Shown here: positions 1-11,132 of the stretch, in pieces
Layout of the letters: every line of letters starts with the position of its first letter
Position numbering within the stretch: position 1 is the first letter of the stretch
From: Flaccisagitta enflata
Lineage: Eukaryota; Chaetognatha; Sagittoidea; Aphragmophora
Assembly: GCA_965153355.1 (NCBI GenBank)
Contig: OZ231128.1
Span: 42,718,001-42,782,000, forward strand
Reading direction: 5' to 3'
DNA: 64,000 nucleotides
The notes under the pieces: generated by a model
The model's input: only the letters and a program-made list of their open reading frames with translations
What the model was told of the DNA's origin: nothing
Database searches by the model: none
Translations under genes and position numbers: made by a program

Positions 1-52
1 GACGCCCCTGCTCACCCGTCCGCAACGATATTGTGACCCCACGTCACTTGTT
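1..52. mobile_element. Truncated F1 interspersed element
   Basis: The window opens inside a repeat. The segment with CCCACCCGTCCGCAAC-like bases followed by GTGACCCC..GTCACTTG matches the ends of the copies near 54.6 kb and 60.4 kb. Only the tail is present. Confidence 0.5.
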
Positions 53-96
53 TTCTCTGCTGTTGATGTTGCTGCCTTTGTTGCATCTGACCTGTA

Positions 97-100
<4 letters not shown>

Positions 101-170
<70 letters not shown>
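101..170. repeat. (CT)n microsatellite
   Basis: A pure CT dinucleotide run of about 70 bases. Open frames across it that read Ser-Leu repeats are artefacts. The next kilobase (171-1260) is AT-rich and shows no gene that I can support. Confidence 0.95.
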
Positions 171-173
<3 letters not shown>

Positions 174-1277
174 AAACCATTCACTCAACGAAGTGTTGTT
201 ATTGTTGTTGTTATTGACTCACCCCCGTATTCTGTCGATATCCGATTTTCTCGGACCTCTCTTTTAGTTATTCTTAACTCAGCTTCCTGTTTTCAGTATT
301 CTCTACACGCCATGCATGACGTAAATCCCTAAAAATTTTATATGTTTTGATGATCATGAATTCAATTGAGAATTCGATCACGATTGTAAAAAGACTTATC
401 GAGAAAACTCACAGAAGTCGGGATTTTTCTGTCTGCATAATTGCCTTTGTCCAATTTTGACTCCATTGAAAGAATTAAAAGAAACTCTACAATTTGGAAG
501 ATTGCCAGAGATATCTTCGCTCGTCGTCCAATTCCCAAGATATTCGTCGGAGGATTTTAGGCTCAGTTTTTGTATTTGCTGAACTTAAAAGCATATGATC
601 AGATAGATATGGGACTATAGAATATTCATTTTTGAAAACATTTTGGTTAGCGGCTGCGAAGGGCTGCTGTCCTGTAGATCATGTCCATTTGGTTATTTTG
701 ATATTTTTTTTTGTTTCCTTATTTTAGTGTTTCCAAGCTTATTATCTTAAGCTAAAACTTTAAAATCGGTTTTCTTTTACTTCTAAATTGGTTCAAAATT
801 TTGCTTTTACATAGACTCAGGCATTCTGAAGGATAAAAGGATTCAGAAGCCTCAAACCTTATTTCTCAGGCTCAAAGGATTTTGAGGGATTTGGAATAAT
901 TTTAAAAGATTCTAGGAAATCCTGAAGGATTCTGAAAGAAATATTCTAGGCTTTATGTTGATCCTCTGACTTTGAATCTTTTTGACTTCAGCTGTCTTTC
1001 CACATTTTTCAGATTTCATATCTGTTCCAACATGCCTCAATCAAATCATTCAAATATTCAAGCATTATCCCAAGTTCTTTGAACAAAAAGGCTGAAAAAA
1101 CAAAATTATTTCAGATTTCATATTGATCCTCTGACTTTGAATCTTTTTAACTAGAGCTGCCTTTTCACATCTCTCAGATTTCATATATATTCTAACATGC
1201 CTCAATCAAATCATTTAGATATTCAAAACTTATCCCAGAAAAGCTGAAAAACAAGATTATATTAATGAGCAAGGCAA

Positions 1278-2262
1278 CAAGGTATCGCTCACCATAAGCA
1301 GCCTTTTGAGCGTACGAACCGTCGTAATCTTTCCTTTATCCGTATCCCGTGACAAGATCTTTTCTCTGCTTTCCCCTTTTGGGCAGTGGCCTCGAAGGGG
1401 TCGATGACCTATGCCTACACGCCGTATTTTTTATAAGAACACAGTTTTTTGAAATAGGCTCAGCGTTCTTATTTTAAGCCAATTTTCAGGCTCAAACGTT
1501 CTTAACTTGTTCTTATTTTTGAAGCATTAAAGATTCTTTATCATAGTTTCTAGCTGACAATTTTCAATGAAGTAGATGTTTTTTTTTCTTAGTCCATACA
1601 AAACTTTTTATATTTAAGTTTTGAAATTATAAGAAAATGTAAATGATACAGTAATTGATTGAATTGTTTAGGTTGGATGATTCTGTACAACTTTTTTCAC
1701 AGTTTCCTTAAAAATCATATCAAAGCGTACTATCAAATATATTTATACTAAAATCTGAGCCTGGGCATGTTCTAAGGATGTTCTTATTTTTTCACCAAAT
1801 CTGAGGCTGATGTTCTTATAAACAGTGTTCTTAGACAAAATACAGCGTGTACACACATATGGGGAATTTTCTCCTTCTCCTCAAGGCCGAAATCCTGGCT
1901 TTAAGGTCAAAATCCTTGCCTGGAGGCCTATATTCCAGCCTCGAGGCCGATATCTCAGTCTAGAGATCCAAATCTCAACCAAGATGCCCAGTTCCCAGCC
2001 CAAATCTCAGCCCCCAGGCTAGGATTTTGGCCTTGAAGCTAGGATTTGGGCCTTGAGGCTGGGATTTGGGCCTCGACACTGGAATTTGGGCCTCGAGACT
2101 GGAATTTGGACCTCGAGACTGGGATTTGAGGGGGACGGACGGAGGAGACGAAGGGGAAAACTCCCCATATGTGTGAAAGCATAGGTCATCGACCCCTTCG
2201 GGGCCGCTGCCCTGCTTCCCCTTTTAACTTCAAGCACAACCTACTTAGGCAGGGCCCGGGTA
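1278..2262. mobile_element. F2 foldback element with internal GAGGCC-type minisatellite
   Basis: The left arm reads GGGCAGTGGCCTCGAAGGGG then TCGATGACCTATG. The right arm is its reverse complement (CATAGGTCATCGACCCC, then GGGGCCGCTGCCC). The inner arms ACACATATGGGGAATTTTC and AACTCCCCATATGTGT also mirror each other. Between them lie degenerate units of about 20 bp built on CCTCGAGGCCCAAATCCCAG. The outer flank carries a GGTATCGCTCACCAT motif that recurs at other copies. A second element is inserted in the left arm at 1427-1840. No transposase is visible, so this is non-autonomous. Confidence 0.7.
1427..1840. mobile_element. 414-bp inverted-repeat element (F5) nested in F2
   Basis: The ends TTTTTTATAAGAACAC and GTGTTCTTAGACAAAA are inverted repeats matching at 14 of 16 positions, flanked by TA on both sides (1425-1426 and 1841-1842). 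Removing it restores an F2 arm resembling other copies. A TA target site suggests a Tc1/mariner-type transposase acting in trans. Longer relatives with TATAAGCAC ends occur at 33.05 and 42.0 kb. Confidence 0.55.
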
Positions 2263-2914
2263 CGCGACTGGGCCCTTATGGAAATTATTTCGATTTTATT
2301 TTCATTTCTTTTCAATCTCGTCGGCAAAAGAATTTCCGAACTCTCCGTTCCTCTCAGTTCCTCTCAATCTTCTTACCCTGGCCTTCAGAGAGAAATAAAC
2401 GAAAAAAATTGGGTGCAATTCAAAATATTTGTTTTTCATTTTTCATCGTCTTAGAGATTTTTCAATATTTCTCAACGCCTTCAGGCCTCTCGGGTGGTCC
2501 GCTTTTTCATTCGTTCGTTCGTTCGTCTGTTCAAAAGTCAGTTGAGTTGTACTTCATTTTATTACCCTCTCGCCGCGTCGATTGAAAATCTGGAGTCGAT
2601 TTAACTCTGAACTCAACGTCAATGGACAATCGATATCCCAAATCTTCAAAAGTTGAAAGAAAAAAACACCTCCATTGCGAGGCCGAGAGGTAACAAGGTC
2701 TTCGGCAAACTTTGATTAAAAATCGACTGGAGAGAGCCTTTCACAATTCGATCCCAGTTAACAAATACCATTTGATCCATGAATTTTTTTTTAAAGAATG
2801 AAATACAACACCAACAGTAAATCGGGGGCCAGAAATGTGAACCATTTCAATTATTGTAACCCTGTGTTTTTGTTTTTTTGTTCTTTTTTTCCACTTTTCC
2901 TTTTTTTTTCTCCG

Positions 2915-3275
2915 CTTTTGGGCATCAGCCCCGAAGGGGTCGATGGCCTATGTTTTCACACGTTTGGGGAATTTTCTCCTCCTTCTCCGTCCCCCCCACC
3001 AAATTCTGTTGAATTTGGCCAAATTCTGCTGATTTCTGTAAAGTTCTGCCAAATTTTTCAAAATTCTGTATGATTCTGCCAATTTCTGCTAAATTCTACC
3101 AATATCTGAAGGAGGAGGAGAAAATTCCTCATAAGTGTAAAGGATAGTTCATTGACCTTTTGGGGCTGTTGCCCTGCCCTTCCCTACACCCTCTTTCAAT
3201 TTTATTCACAAACTATTTCAGCAGGGCTTGGGTACTGCAGACCATCTGATGCTTTTGCAACTACTGTATGCCATT
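2915..3275. mobile_element. F2 foldback element with AAATTCTG-type minisatellite
   Basis: The arms match the previous copy: CCCGAAGGGGTCGATGGCC on the left, and GTTCATTGACCTTTTGGGG then CTGTTGCCCTGCCC on the right. The interior is a different tandem repeat based on AAATTCTGCCAA. The right outer end carries GGGTACTGCAGACCATCTGA, equivalent to GGGTACCGCTGACCAT in other copies. An F2 arm fragment follows at about 3285-3320. Confidence 0.6.
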
Positions 3276-3689
3276 TCTCTTTTTGGGCAGCGGCCCCGGA
3301 AGCAAATGACCTTATTTCACGCGGAAATTTTTATTTTTGTATCAGTTATTTGTTTTTATTTTCTTCTTCAAAATTAGATTTACTTTTTTAGGTTTTGAAC
3401 CACTTATCTAAGCCCACTGAATTGTCATTTTTACAATAATTTCAGCCTTTGAACCCCCAAATCAACTCGGTCATAACTAAGAAATATTGAAAATCAACAC
3501 TTGCTATTTTTGCTAATTTAATCGGGTACTGCTGACCATCAAATGCTTTTGTGACTTTTCTATGTCCGTCCGTTGGTCCATCCATCCGTCTGTCCCTCCA
3601 TCTGTCTGCCTTTCCATTTGTTGGTCTATTTATTGCACTTTTTGTTTCACTCCATTTCACTCCGATTTTTTCCTTTTATCTTTTTTTTT

Positions 3690-5110
3690 TGGCAGCACCT
3701 CCAAAGGGGTTGATGACTTATATTTTCACATAAGGGTATTTTCTTCTTCTTTTTCTTCTCTTTCTCCTTTGTACCCCCCCCCTCCTCCATATCTCAGCCT
3801 CGAGGCCCCTTATCTCAGCCTTGAGGCCCTTATCTCAGCCTCGAAGCCCATATCCCAGCCTTGAGGCCCAAATTCCAATCTTGAGGCCCAAATCCTATCC
3901 TCAAGACTCAAATCCCATCTTAAGACCAAAATCCCTTCCTCAAGGCTCAAATCCCAGTCTCGATAGAGTTAGGCCTCAAGACTTGGATTTGGGCCTCAAG
4001 CAGGGAATGTTAAAAAAACCAAAATTTTGAAAAAACCCAAAAAAACCTGGTTTATTAAAAAAAACCGGTTTTTATCAGGGTTTTTTCCAAAGCTCGGTTT
4101 TTTTCAAAACTTGATAGCGCATTACCCACTAATGACCTTTTCAAACCATACTCTACATGTGTATACTATTTTAAAGCATTCTAAAAAGATTGCTATGATG
4201 TTAAAGTGTCTATAAGACATTGAAGGTATTGAGCCTAATTGGTACTGACATTATTGCTCATGGAAACGGAACTTATTTTTCTAGTAGTGATTAGACATGA
4301 AAAACATCATTAGTAAGTAGTTTATTTTCAAGATCTCAGCTTCAATCATTCATATGGATCTATGATATTTCACCAGTTTTGAAAAATACAAAACCAATTT
4401 AAAAGAAAATTTGTATCAATCACAGTTGCCTATGTGACGTAAATCATGCTAGTGTCATTGCTAAAAGTGAAAATGAATATATATAAGTATCACTTCGAGA
4501 ATCATTTGAGAATCATTGTCATTGTCAGTGTTGTCACTTTTGTCACTATGTATATATGATCTGATTGACTACTGTAAACTGTCAGTTACACTGTTGGCAA
4601 TTCTGTCATAGTTTTAAGTATATTGTCACTCACCATGTCAGATAGCATTACCAATAATTTATATAATTTTGATATGAAGAAACAAGAAGTAGAAGACTTG
4701 ACGATAAAATATATTACTCTGAATGTTCTGTAAAGTTTTTTAAAAGGGTTAGAATTACAGCTTTTAATGAATTCCTAGAATTTGGTCACATGCGCAACTT
4801 CTTTCGGGTCAAAATTTTGAAAAAACCCACTTTCGTCGGGTTTTTTCAAAATTTCTTTGAAAAGAACCAATAAAACCCGGCAATAAGAACCGGTTTTTTT
4901 CAAGCGGTTTTTATTCGCTTACATTCCCTGGCCCTCAAGGCTGTGATATGGGCCTCGAGGCTGAGATATGTGCCTGGAGGTTGGGGAGGGAGAATGAAGG
5001 AGGAGCATAGGTCATCAACCCCTTTAGGGCCGCTGCCCTGCTCCCACCCTCAATTACACTCATAACCTACCTAAGCAGGGCACAGGTACCGCTCACCACC
5101 TAACGCTTTT
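3690..5110. mobile_element. F2 foldback element interrupted by a hAT-like insertion
   Basis: The left arm has CTCCAAAGGGGTTGATGAC. The right arm has GGTCATCAACCCCTTTAGGG and GCCGCTGCCCTGC, then AGGTACCGCTCACCACCTAACG. The interior is a GAGGCCCAAATCCCAG-type minisatellite (about 3790-4000 and 4931-4985) split by the 930-bp element at 4001-4930. Confidence 0.65.
4001..4930. mobile_element. 930-bp non-autonomous hAT-like element
   Basis: The ends are CAGGGAATGT and ACATTCCCTG, a 10-bp perfect terminal inverted repeat, followed by further mirrored AAAACC/GGTTTT-rich sequence. The flanks GCCTCAAG (3993-4000) and GCCCTCAAG (4931-4939) look like an 8-bp target duplication with a one-base difference, although the host minisatellite makes such matches easier by chance. 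No coding region for a transposase is seen inside. Confidence 0.65.
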
Positions 5111-5748
5111 TTATACGTTGTCTGGTCCTGAATGGTCATTGTTGGATTTCCTGAAGTAAAGTTGCTTGCACCTGCGCACAAAAACATAGTCCACTTCAAC
5201 TCGGGTCCTCTCATATTTGTTTGCCATGCTCAAAAAAAGTTTGCGGCTAAGGCTACTGCCATAATTTGCCTCCACGCTTCTCGTTATTCTCTCTTTCCTT
5301 CGTCACATACAACAGGCAACGAGGAAACCAAGCTATTGACCGACTTTCGCTAAAATCGACGACGACGTTGCAGAGAAAGAAAAAAGAAACTCCAATAAAA
5401 ACTCTCTTGACTACTTCTCTCTCTCTTCTCTCTCTCTCTCAATCTCATTTACTTTCACGACCACGAGTGTCGGAAACCTTAGTCACTAGCAAAAGAAAGT
5501 GATTTTTTTTCTTTTCTTAATAATACACTTGCAGAAATATCGCAGATAAGAACGAAGCGACGACAAAAAAAAAAAGAAAAAAAAAGCTGAATTTAAAGAG
5601 AAACGGGGAAAATAATCTTTACATACCGTACACCCTCCTTGCTGAAACAGTAACCAGCGAAAACACCCAATGGAATAGAGCATAGAAAGAAGATAGAAAA
5701 AAAGACGCGTTAAAAATCCCACCTTGGTGCGAAGAGAACCGAAAGAGG

Positions 5749-5863
5749 ATGTCATCGCACGTTCCTTGCAATTGCTTGGGCTCCATTAATCTCAGACGAC
5801 CCCCTATTTGGGATGTCAAACACATGAACGACAAAGATAGAATTTGGACAGAACTTATACCTG
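5749..5863 (+). CDS. Exon 1 of two-exon gene, duplicated-motif protein (N-terminus)
   Basis: The exon starts at ATG 5749 and ends at a GTAAGT-type donor at 5864. It gives 38 codons plus one base. Residues 9-25 read CLGSINLRRPPIWDVKH. The leftover G joins AC at the acceptor before 8518 to make an Asp codon, so exon 2 follows in phase after a 2,654-bp intron. I do not recognise the family. The motif returns in exon 2 with mostly synonymous differences, which supports both exons being coding. No earlier in-frame ATG was judged better; upstream sequence is purine-rich and may be 5' UTR. Confidence 0.7.
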
Positions 5864-6394
5864 GTAAGTTTTCGAATCATGTTTCTAGCAACCTTGTCTT
5901 AGGGTGCTTCACAAAGCTCATGATGTAAAACTTCTTTTTTGGTAACTTGATTGTTCAGTTTTTTTAAATTGCAGACACGCGACTCTACACTGTGCTCTGC
6001 CAGTTCGTCGGTCCACCATCCATCTGAAATATTTTTGTACTAGTCTTTTTTTGTTGAGTTTTTCAGGCCATTGTTAGGTATGTGTTTGTGTAGCACTGTT
6101 GTACTATATTTTTATAATATTGTAGTACTGCCCCAACCCAACCATCCACCAACTTTATCCTGCTTTGGGCTTGTTATGGCCCTTGCCTATTTTTGCTAAA
6201 TTTTTCGGTTTCTTAATGGTTGTAAATAGATAAAGCTGAACCTCCTTAGTGCTATGCAAATCAAGTATATTCCCGCATTATTTTTATACCTCTATTGAAG
6301 CTCAATTGTAGTATAACATATTTTTTTCAACTTGGCCAGCTTTTTTGTCCGAGTTTTTCATTTATAAGCACAATTTTGATATCTTACCTAGTTC

Positions 6395-7080
6395 TTTTTG
6401 GGCAGTGGCCCCGGAGGGGCCAATGACCTATAATTCCACATAGGGTAATTTTCTCCGGTTTCCGTATGTACGTCCCCCCCTCCCCAAAGCCTTAAAATAG
6501 GCTTCCCAGACTGTAAATGAAGCCCTTTTGACCCCAAAAAAGGCCTCATAGACCCCAAATCAGGCTTATCAGACCCCATATCAGACTTTTCTGGCCCCAA
6601 ATCAGGCCTTTCAGACCCAAAATCAGGTCTCTAGACCCCAAATCAGGCCTCTCAGACCCCAAATCAACTTTACAGACCCCAACAGGTCGCCCAAGGGCAA
6701 TATGTGGTCAGCGATACCCGTTGCCCTGCTTTGAGTGATAGTGAGTAAGGGGAAGCAGGGCAGCGGCCCCAAAGGGGACGAAGTCCTGTAGAACACGGGG
6801 ACTTTCATTTGTCCTACCTGGAGAAGTGGATGAGATACTATAGAAGGCTGACTGAAGGCATTCAAGAGCCTAAAATGAGGTCTAAGAAGGCTGATATAAG
6901 GCCTAAGAATGCCAATTGGAAGCTTTAGAGGGCTGACCAGCCTCTCAAACTGGAGACAATTGTCCTATGTAGAATTATAGGTCATTGGCCCCTCCAGGGC
7001 CGCTGCCCCTCTCATAATCTCAATCCCACATATACTAACTTAGGGGCATCGGGTACCGCTGACCATGTAACGCTTTTGCG
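6395..7080. mobile_element. Compound F2 elements inside the intron
   Basis: The left arm GGGCAGTGGCCCCGGAGGGG is followed by a minisatellite based on GACCCCAAATCAGGCCT (6530-6690). An internal arm follows at about 6755-6785, then AGGCCTAAGA-type units. The right arm has GGTCATTGGCCCCTCCAGG and GCCGCTGCCCC, ending with GGGTACCGCTGACCATGTAA. It appears to be two partial copies fused. It lies in the intron of the gene at 5749-9539. Confidence 0.55.
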
Positions 7081-7448
7081 ACTTTTGTATCATTGCCTCA
7101 TTTTTTTACACCATGATTAGAGAAAGAATGCTTTTCATTTTGATGTACCTGATGCCCCCAAATGGCACAATCATGATGGTTTGGGTGTAAGAATTGAGCC
7201 ACTTCGAGCTTCGACGAATTTTCTCGGGCTGGGTCAGAGTGACACTGAGACGCTTCTGGTCTGCTAACCGAAATCCTGTGAAAACTCGTCACAACTGGTC
7301 AGTAGTTTTTACAAGTTTCCTCAATCCTCACATTGTTTGGTTATCTGAGAGTCTGACTGAGTAACTAAAAATCCAATCTATGGATGGATACATGACAAAT
7401 TATTGGATTTATACATTCATATACATACCTGTGACTCATACCTGTTGG

Positions 7449-7680
7449 AACAAGACCGGATACACGGTCGATAAGTGGTCGCTTGCGGGTGAGCACGGGC
7501 AGTAATGCGGGTGGGTAGGGGCAGTAATGCGGGTTGGCAGTGAGTGGGTGGGTGAGGGCTTTGATGTGGCTGGGCAGGGGCCGTAATGCTCAGAAATCAT
7601 TTAAAAATCACTATTTCAGAATTTCTTCCAATGTTGCTCCACTGGGACACAGCCTCTTATAGAGTCGCTTTGCAAGCGAC
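7449..7680. mobile_element. F1 interspersed element
   Basis: The 5' end AACAAGACCGGATACACGG matches the family start. The 3' end has the hairpin AGTCGCTTTGCAAGCGAC. The middle holds GCGGGTGGGTAGGGGCAGTAATG-type repeats. Confidence 0.55.
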
Positions 7681-7973
7681 AAATGTCGAATTACGTAATT
7701 CGACATGGGGAAAAATAAAGTTTTCCATTGTTTTAGATTCATAGCCAAGAAAGGGCTTTCTTGGAATGTCACCATAAATAATTTCGAGTTATGAATTTTT
7801 TAATCTTTCGCACTTTTTATATATAAAAAAAAGAACATCATATTATCTTTTAAATTTTGTAATGGCTTAGTTGAATAACTAGCATGCTAAGCTAGCATTA
7901 GAGTAAGTGCACCAGTAGGTTTCAGGGAACTACATACTGACCAATCTTAACAGGAATTTGCTAAAAACCAGTT

Positions 7974-8098
7974 AACAAGGCAAAGTAGGCCAATAAGGTG
8001 CGACGTGTGGATCGAATGCGTTACCGACAGACAGACAGACCGACCAACCAACCGACCGACGGACAGCCAGTTATAGAGGCGCTTTGTCGCACCTAAAA
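7974..8098. mobile_element. Short F1 element, GTGCGACG subtype
   Basis: It begins AACAAGGCAAAGTAGGCCAA and has a GACAGACC/GACCGACC tetranucleotide core. It ends TTTGTCGCACCTAAAAT, the 3' part of which mirrors GGTGCGAC near the 5' end. It is nearly the same as 10884-11013. Confidence 0.65.
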
Positions 8099-8117
8099 TA
8101 TAAAAACCAGTCAGAAA

Positions 8118-8172
8118 CGGGAGAGAGTGAGAGAGTGAGAGAGTGAGAGAGAGTGAGAGAGAGTGAGAGAGA

Positions 8173-8228
<56 letters not shown>

Positions 8229-8230
8229 AG

Positions 8231-8266
<36 letters not shown>

Positions 8267-8275
8267 AGAGGGCTT
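8118..8275. repeat. (GA)n microsatellite
   Basis: Interrupted GA dinucleotide run in the intron just upstream of exon 2 of the plus-strand gene. Confidence 0.95.
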
Positions 8276-8517
8276 GAGAGGGAAAGAGATATTTAACGAA
8301 AAACAGGCATAGAAGACTGACAAATAGCGTTAGATGCAAAGAGTCTAACATGCACTGAAGAAATTTTTCAAACAAAAACGCTCCCTTATACAATCAAATT
8401 CTAGTCGGCGATAGCCGCCTTTATTGGTGCCTTTATTGGTGCTGTTTAGCTGTAATGGACCAGAAGCTCTCTAGCCTGCTTGTGCTTTTGTTTTACTTTT
8501 CTTTTTGTCTACAACAG

Positions 8518-9539
8518 ACCCCAACACCACGTTCATTTCTACCAAATTGAATCAAAGTCAACGAAAAGGGAAAGAAAACTTAGATGCCGCATCTATCCAC
8601 GGATGTGCTAAGACTTCATTCGAAGATTCCGCCTCCGCGTCGACAACGACGCCGATATCCACGTCCCTATCGTCCATTTCTCCACCCCTACCGTCTCCAT
8701 CCCCACCCTTGTCCCCCTTCACCCCAGCCTTTTCCACACCTCAATTTTCTTCCATCACCACCACCTCCTTCCTCACTACTCCCATTTCACCTCCCCTTTC
8801 CTCCACTCTGCCGGTAGTTCCCACGCCGCGGCGTCGGCGGCGTTACGCGTGTCTCGGCGGCATGAATCTCCGTCGTCCTCCTTTGTGGGATGTTAAGCAT
8901 CTTCATAGGCCTCGCGCGTCTATTCGTCATCGTCCCCGCCCTATTCTTCGTGTTAGTCGTCTTCCTATCCCCTCCTCTTCCTCCTCACTGCAAAAGTTGA
9001 GGGATTTCGGGGGCGCGGTTTTCAACGCCATCTTAAGTCGGATTTGGTCGTCCAAGTCGTCGTTGACATCATCATCGTCGTCGTCGTCGTCATTGACGAC
9101 GACCGATTCGGGTTTTGAGGAGTTTGTTACGGACGGAGAATTAAAGGTTTCCGTGAAAGTATTCGAGGGAAATGAGGAGGAAGATGAAAACGAGCACGTG
9201 GAAGAAGCTCTTGAGTCTCATTACAACGGCGCTGATCTTACGCCTCTCCAACTGAATTTGATGTCCTCATCATCGCTTGATCCGCTGCACGGATCTGCAT
9301 CACGGAAAAGAAAACTAAATTTCGTTCCTTCAATCAGTCGCGATCATCTCCACGCGGAGGTACTCCGTTCCAACTTGTTTGGAACCAAGGACTGTGACTC
9401 AGACTCTGACGTCTCTATCGCCGATTCGGGCATCTCTTCATTTTCCTCCTCCTCCTCCCACTCTTCGTCGTCAATATCCTCCCGCGGCCAAGAGGAGGAG
9501 CCGGCTGCTAAGAAAAAGAAGAAAAAAATCCTCGCTTAA
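8518..9539 (+). CDS. Exon 2 of two-exon gene, Ser/Pro-rich basic protein with duplicated motif
   Basis: This final exon follows a TTTTTGTCTACAACAG acceptor and ends at TAA (9537-9539). With exon 1 the protein has 378 residues. It shows a Ser/Thr/Pro-rich low-complexity part (about 50-140), five arginines (143-147), a second copy of the motif (150-166, CLGGMNLRRPPLWDVKH), a serine run followed by an acidic part, KRKLNF (302-307), RSNLFG (322-327), a Ser-rich tail and a C-terminal lysine cluster (KKKKKKILA). The basic patches suggest a nuclear protein. KRKLNF resembles a cyclin-docking RxL motif, but that is speculative. Mostly disordered; family not recognised. The TTG-initiated frame at 8505 is not the start, because the acceptor lies inside it. 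Confidence 0.75.
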
Positions 9540-9802
9540 TTTTTAAAGGAAATCTTTGAAATTCCTTCTCTGCTGAAATTAGTTTGCTTTTGGCTGTTTC
9601 TTTAAAGTGATTGGAGAATCCTGATTTTGCACTATGCTCGGAAATTCTACGATCCGGCAGCAATTTAGATGGCGTGTAATCGAGACTTGATCATTTATGA
9701 GATGGAAAATTCAATGACCTGTACCTCATGAAGGTAAAAAAGTGTTTTTTCTCAAAAGCTAGTAGATTCCATTTCTTACACCCACAGGCTATACAAAACC
9801 GA

Positions 9803-9808
9803 AATAAA
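9803..9808 (+). terminator. Candidate polyadenylation signal AATAAA
   Basis: AATAAA lies about 265 bases after the TAA of the two-exon gene and is a plausible 3' end signal. No downstream element was tested. Confidence 0.35.
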
Positions 9809-9914
9809 ACCTGAGCCGGACTTATCATCCGCGGGGCCCTAAGTTTGAGGGCTACCGCGGGGCCCCCGGTCCCTACGCAGACCCTGACCCCCCCCCTCAA
9901 AGCTTTTCCACTCC

Positions 9915-10265
9915 TGATCTTTTTGTCTTTCTTTCTTTTTGTCTTTCTTTTTCTTTTTGTCTTTCTTTCCTTTTGTCTTTCTTTCTCTGTTTTTGTCTTT
10001 TTTCTTTCTTTTTGTCTTCCCTTTTTTTTGTCTTTTTTCTTTCTTTTTGTCTTCCCTTTTTTTTGGTCTTTTTTTCTTTCTTTTTGTCTTTCTATCGTTT
10101 TCTTTTTGTTTTTTTTTTCTTTTTTCTTTTTGTCTGTCTTTCCCTTTTTTTGTTTTTCCTTCGTTTTGTCTGTTTTTTCTTTTTGTCTTTCTTTTGTTTT
10201 GTCTGTCTGTCTTTCTTTGTTTTTTTTTCTTTCTCTTTCTTTTTCTTTGTTTTTTTTTTCTTTCA
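9915..10265. repeat. Imperfect CTTTTTGT polypyrimidine repeat
   Basis: About 350 bases of T-rich sequence with TCTTTCTTTTTGTC-like units. The Phe/Leu-rich and Lys-rich open frames on both strands follow from the composition and are not genes. Confidence 0.9.
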
Positions 10266-10883
10266 TTTCTAAGCTTAGAGCTGTACAGCGGAGCCCCCCT
10301 TACCGCTGGGCCTCCCTTACCATTCTTTCTTTATTACTAAAACTGTGATTACTACTTCAATAAAGTAACGGGGCCACACTTTCAAAATAAATGCAAGAAT
10401 GAAATGTATTGACCTCAAAGAAAAAAAATAGTAACTGGTTTTAGAAAATAATATGTTGTTAATCAATCAATTCAGAAACTTAAAATCTATGCATTCTTAA
10501 CAAATACTAAGTTGTTTTTCATTAGAAAGTATTGGTTAGAAATTTTCTTTTGATAACAATAGCACAAGGAAAAACAGAACAACTTGTTTGCTTATTATTG
10601 CTGAATTCAGTGCTGAAACCATAGAAAATTCATGACCGTTTGAAAGCTCTGCAATCGATCTTTCAAATGCCACATTGCTGATCATTCTAGCTTTATTCGT
10701 TTAGAAATGGCATTGGAATGAGTAAAAACATTGCCCCATTCAACTTTGTGTTCGTTTTAATCTAAAGGTTTTGAAAAAAACATAGTTCACTTTGACAAGC
10801 TCTAACTTTTAAACCGTTTGAGAGACAGACTTGGAATTGTTCTAGAATGAAAGAAATTTCAAAAATTTTTGAAATCGTTCTTA

Positions 10884-11013
10884 AACAAGGCCAAGTAGGC
10901 CAATAGGTGCGACGTGTGGATCGTCGAACGAATGCGTTACCGACAGACAGACAGACAGACCAACCGACCAATGGACACAGCCAGTTATAGAGTGCTTTGT
11001 CGCACCTAAAAAT
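10884..11013. mobile_element. Short F1 element, GTGCGACG subtype
   Basis: It begins AACAAGGCCAAGTAGGCCAA, continues with GTGCGACGTGTGGATCG and a GACAGACAGACC core, and ends TTTGTCGCACCTAAAAAT. It is a close copy of 7974-8098. Confidence 0.65.
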
Positions 11014-11132
11014 GTTCACTTATTTTTTATTTTTTTTTGGTCTTTTTCCCATGGATTAACAAAAAGAGGCAGCTTCTTCAACTTCAACTTCAACTTTTAC
11101 AGTTGTGACCACCTACTCTTTATCCTTACGTC

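Noticed and set aside
33-332. Ser-Leu, Arg-Glu, Cys-Val, Thr-His, Phe-Leu and Lys-rich open frames across the microsatellites, here and at many other places
   Set aside because: They follow from reading di- and tetranucleotide repeats. They have no splice or start context and are mirrored on the other strand.
2169-2585. 138-codon plus-strand frame
   Set aside because: It begins in an F2 transposon arm and continues through AT-rich DNA. Composition and context do not support a gene.
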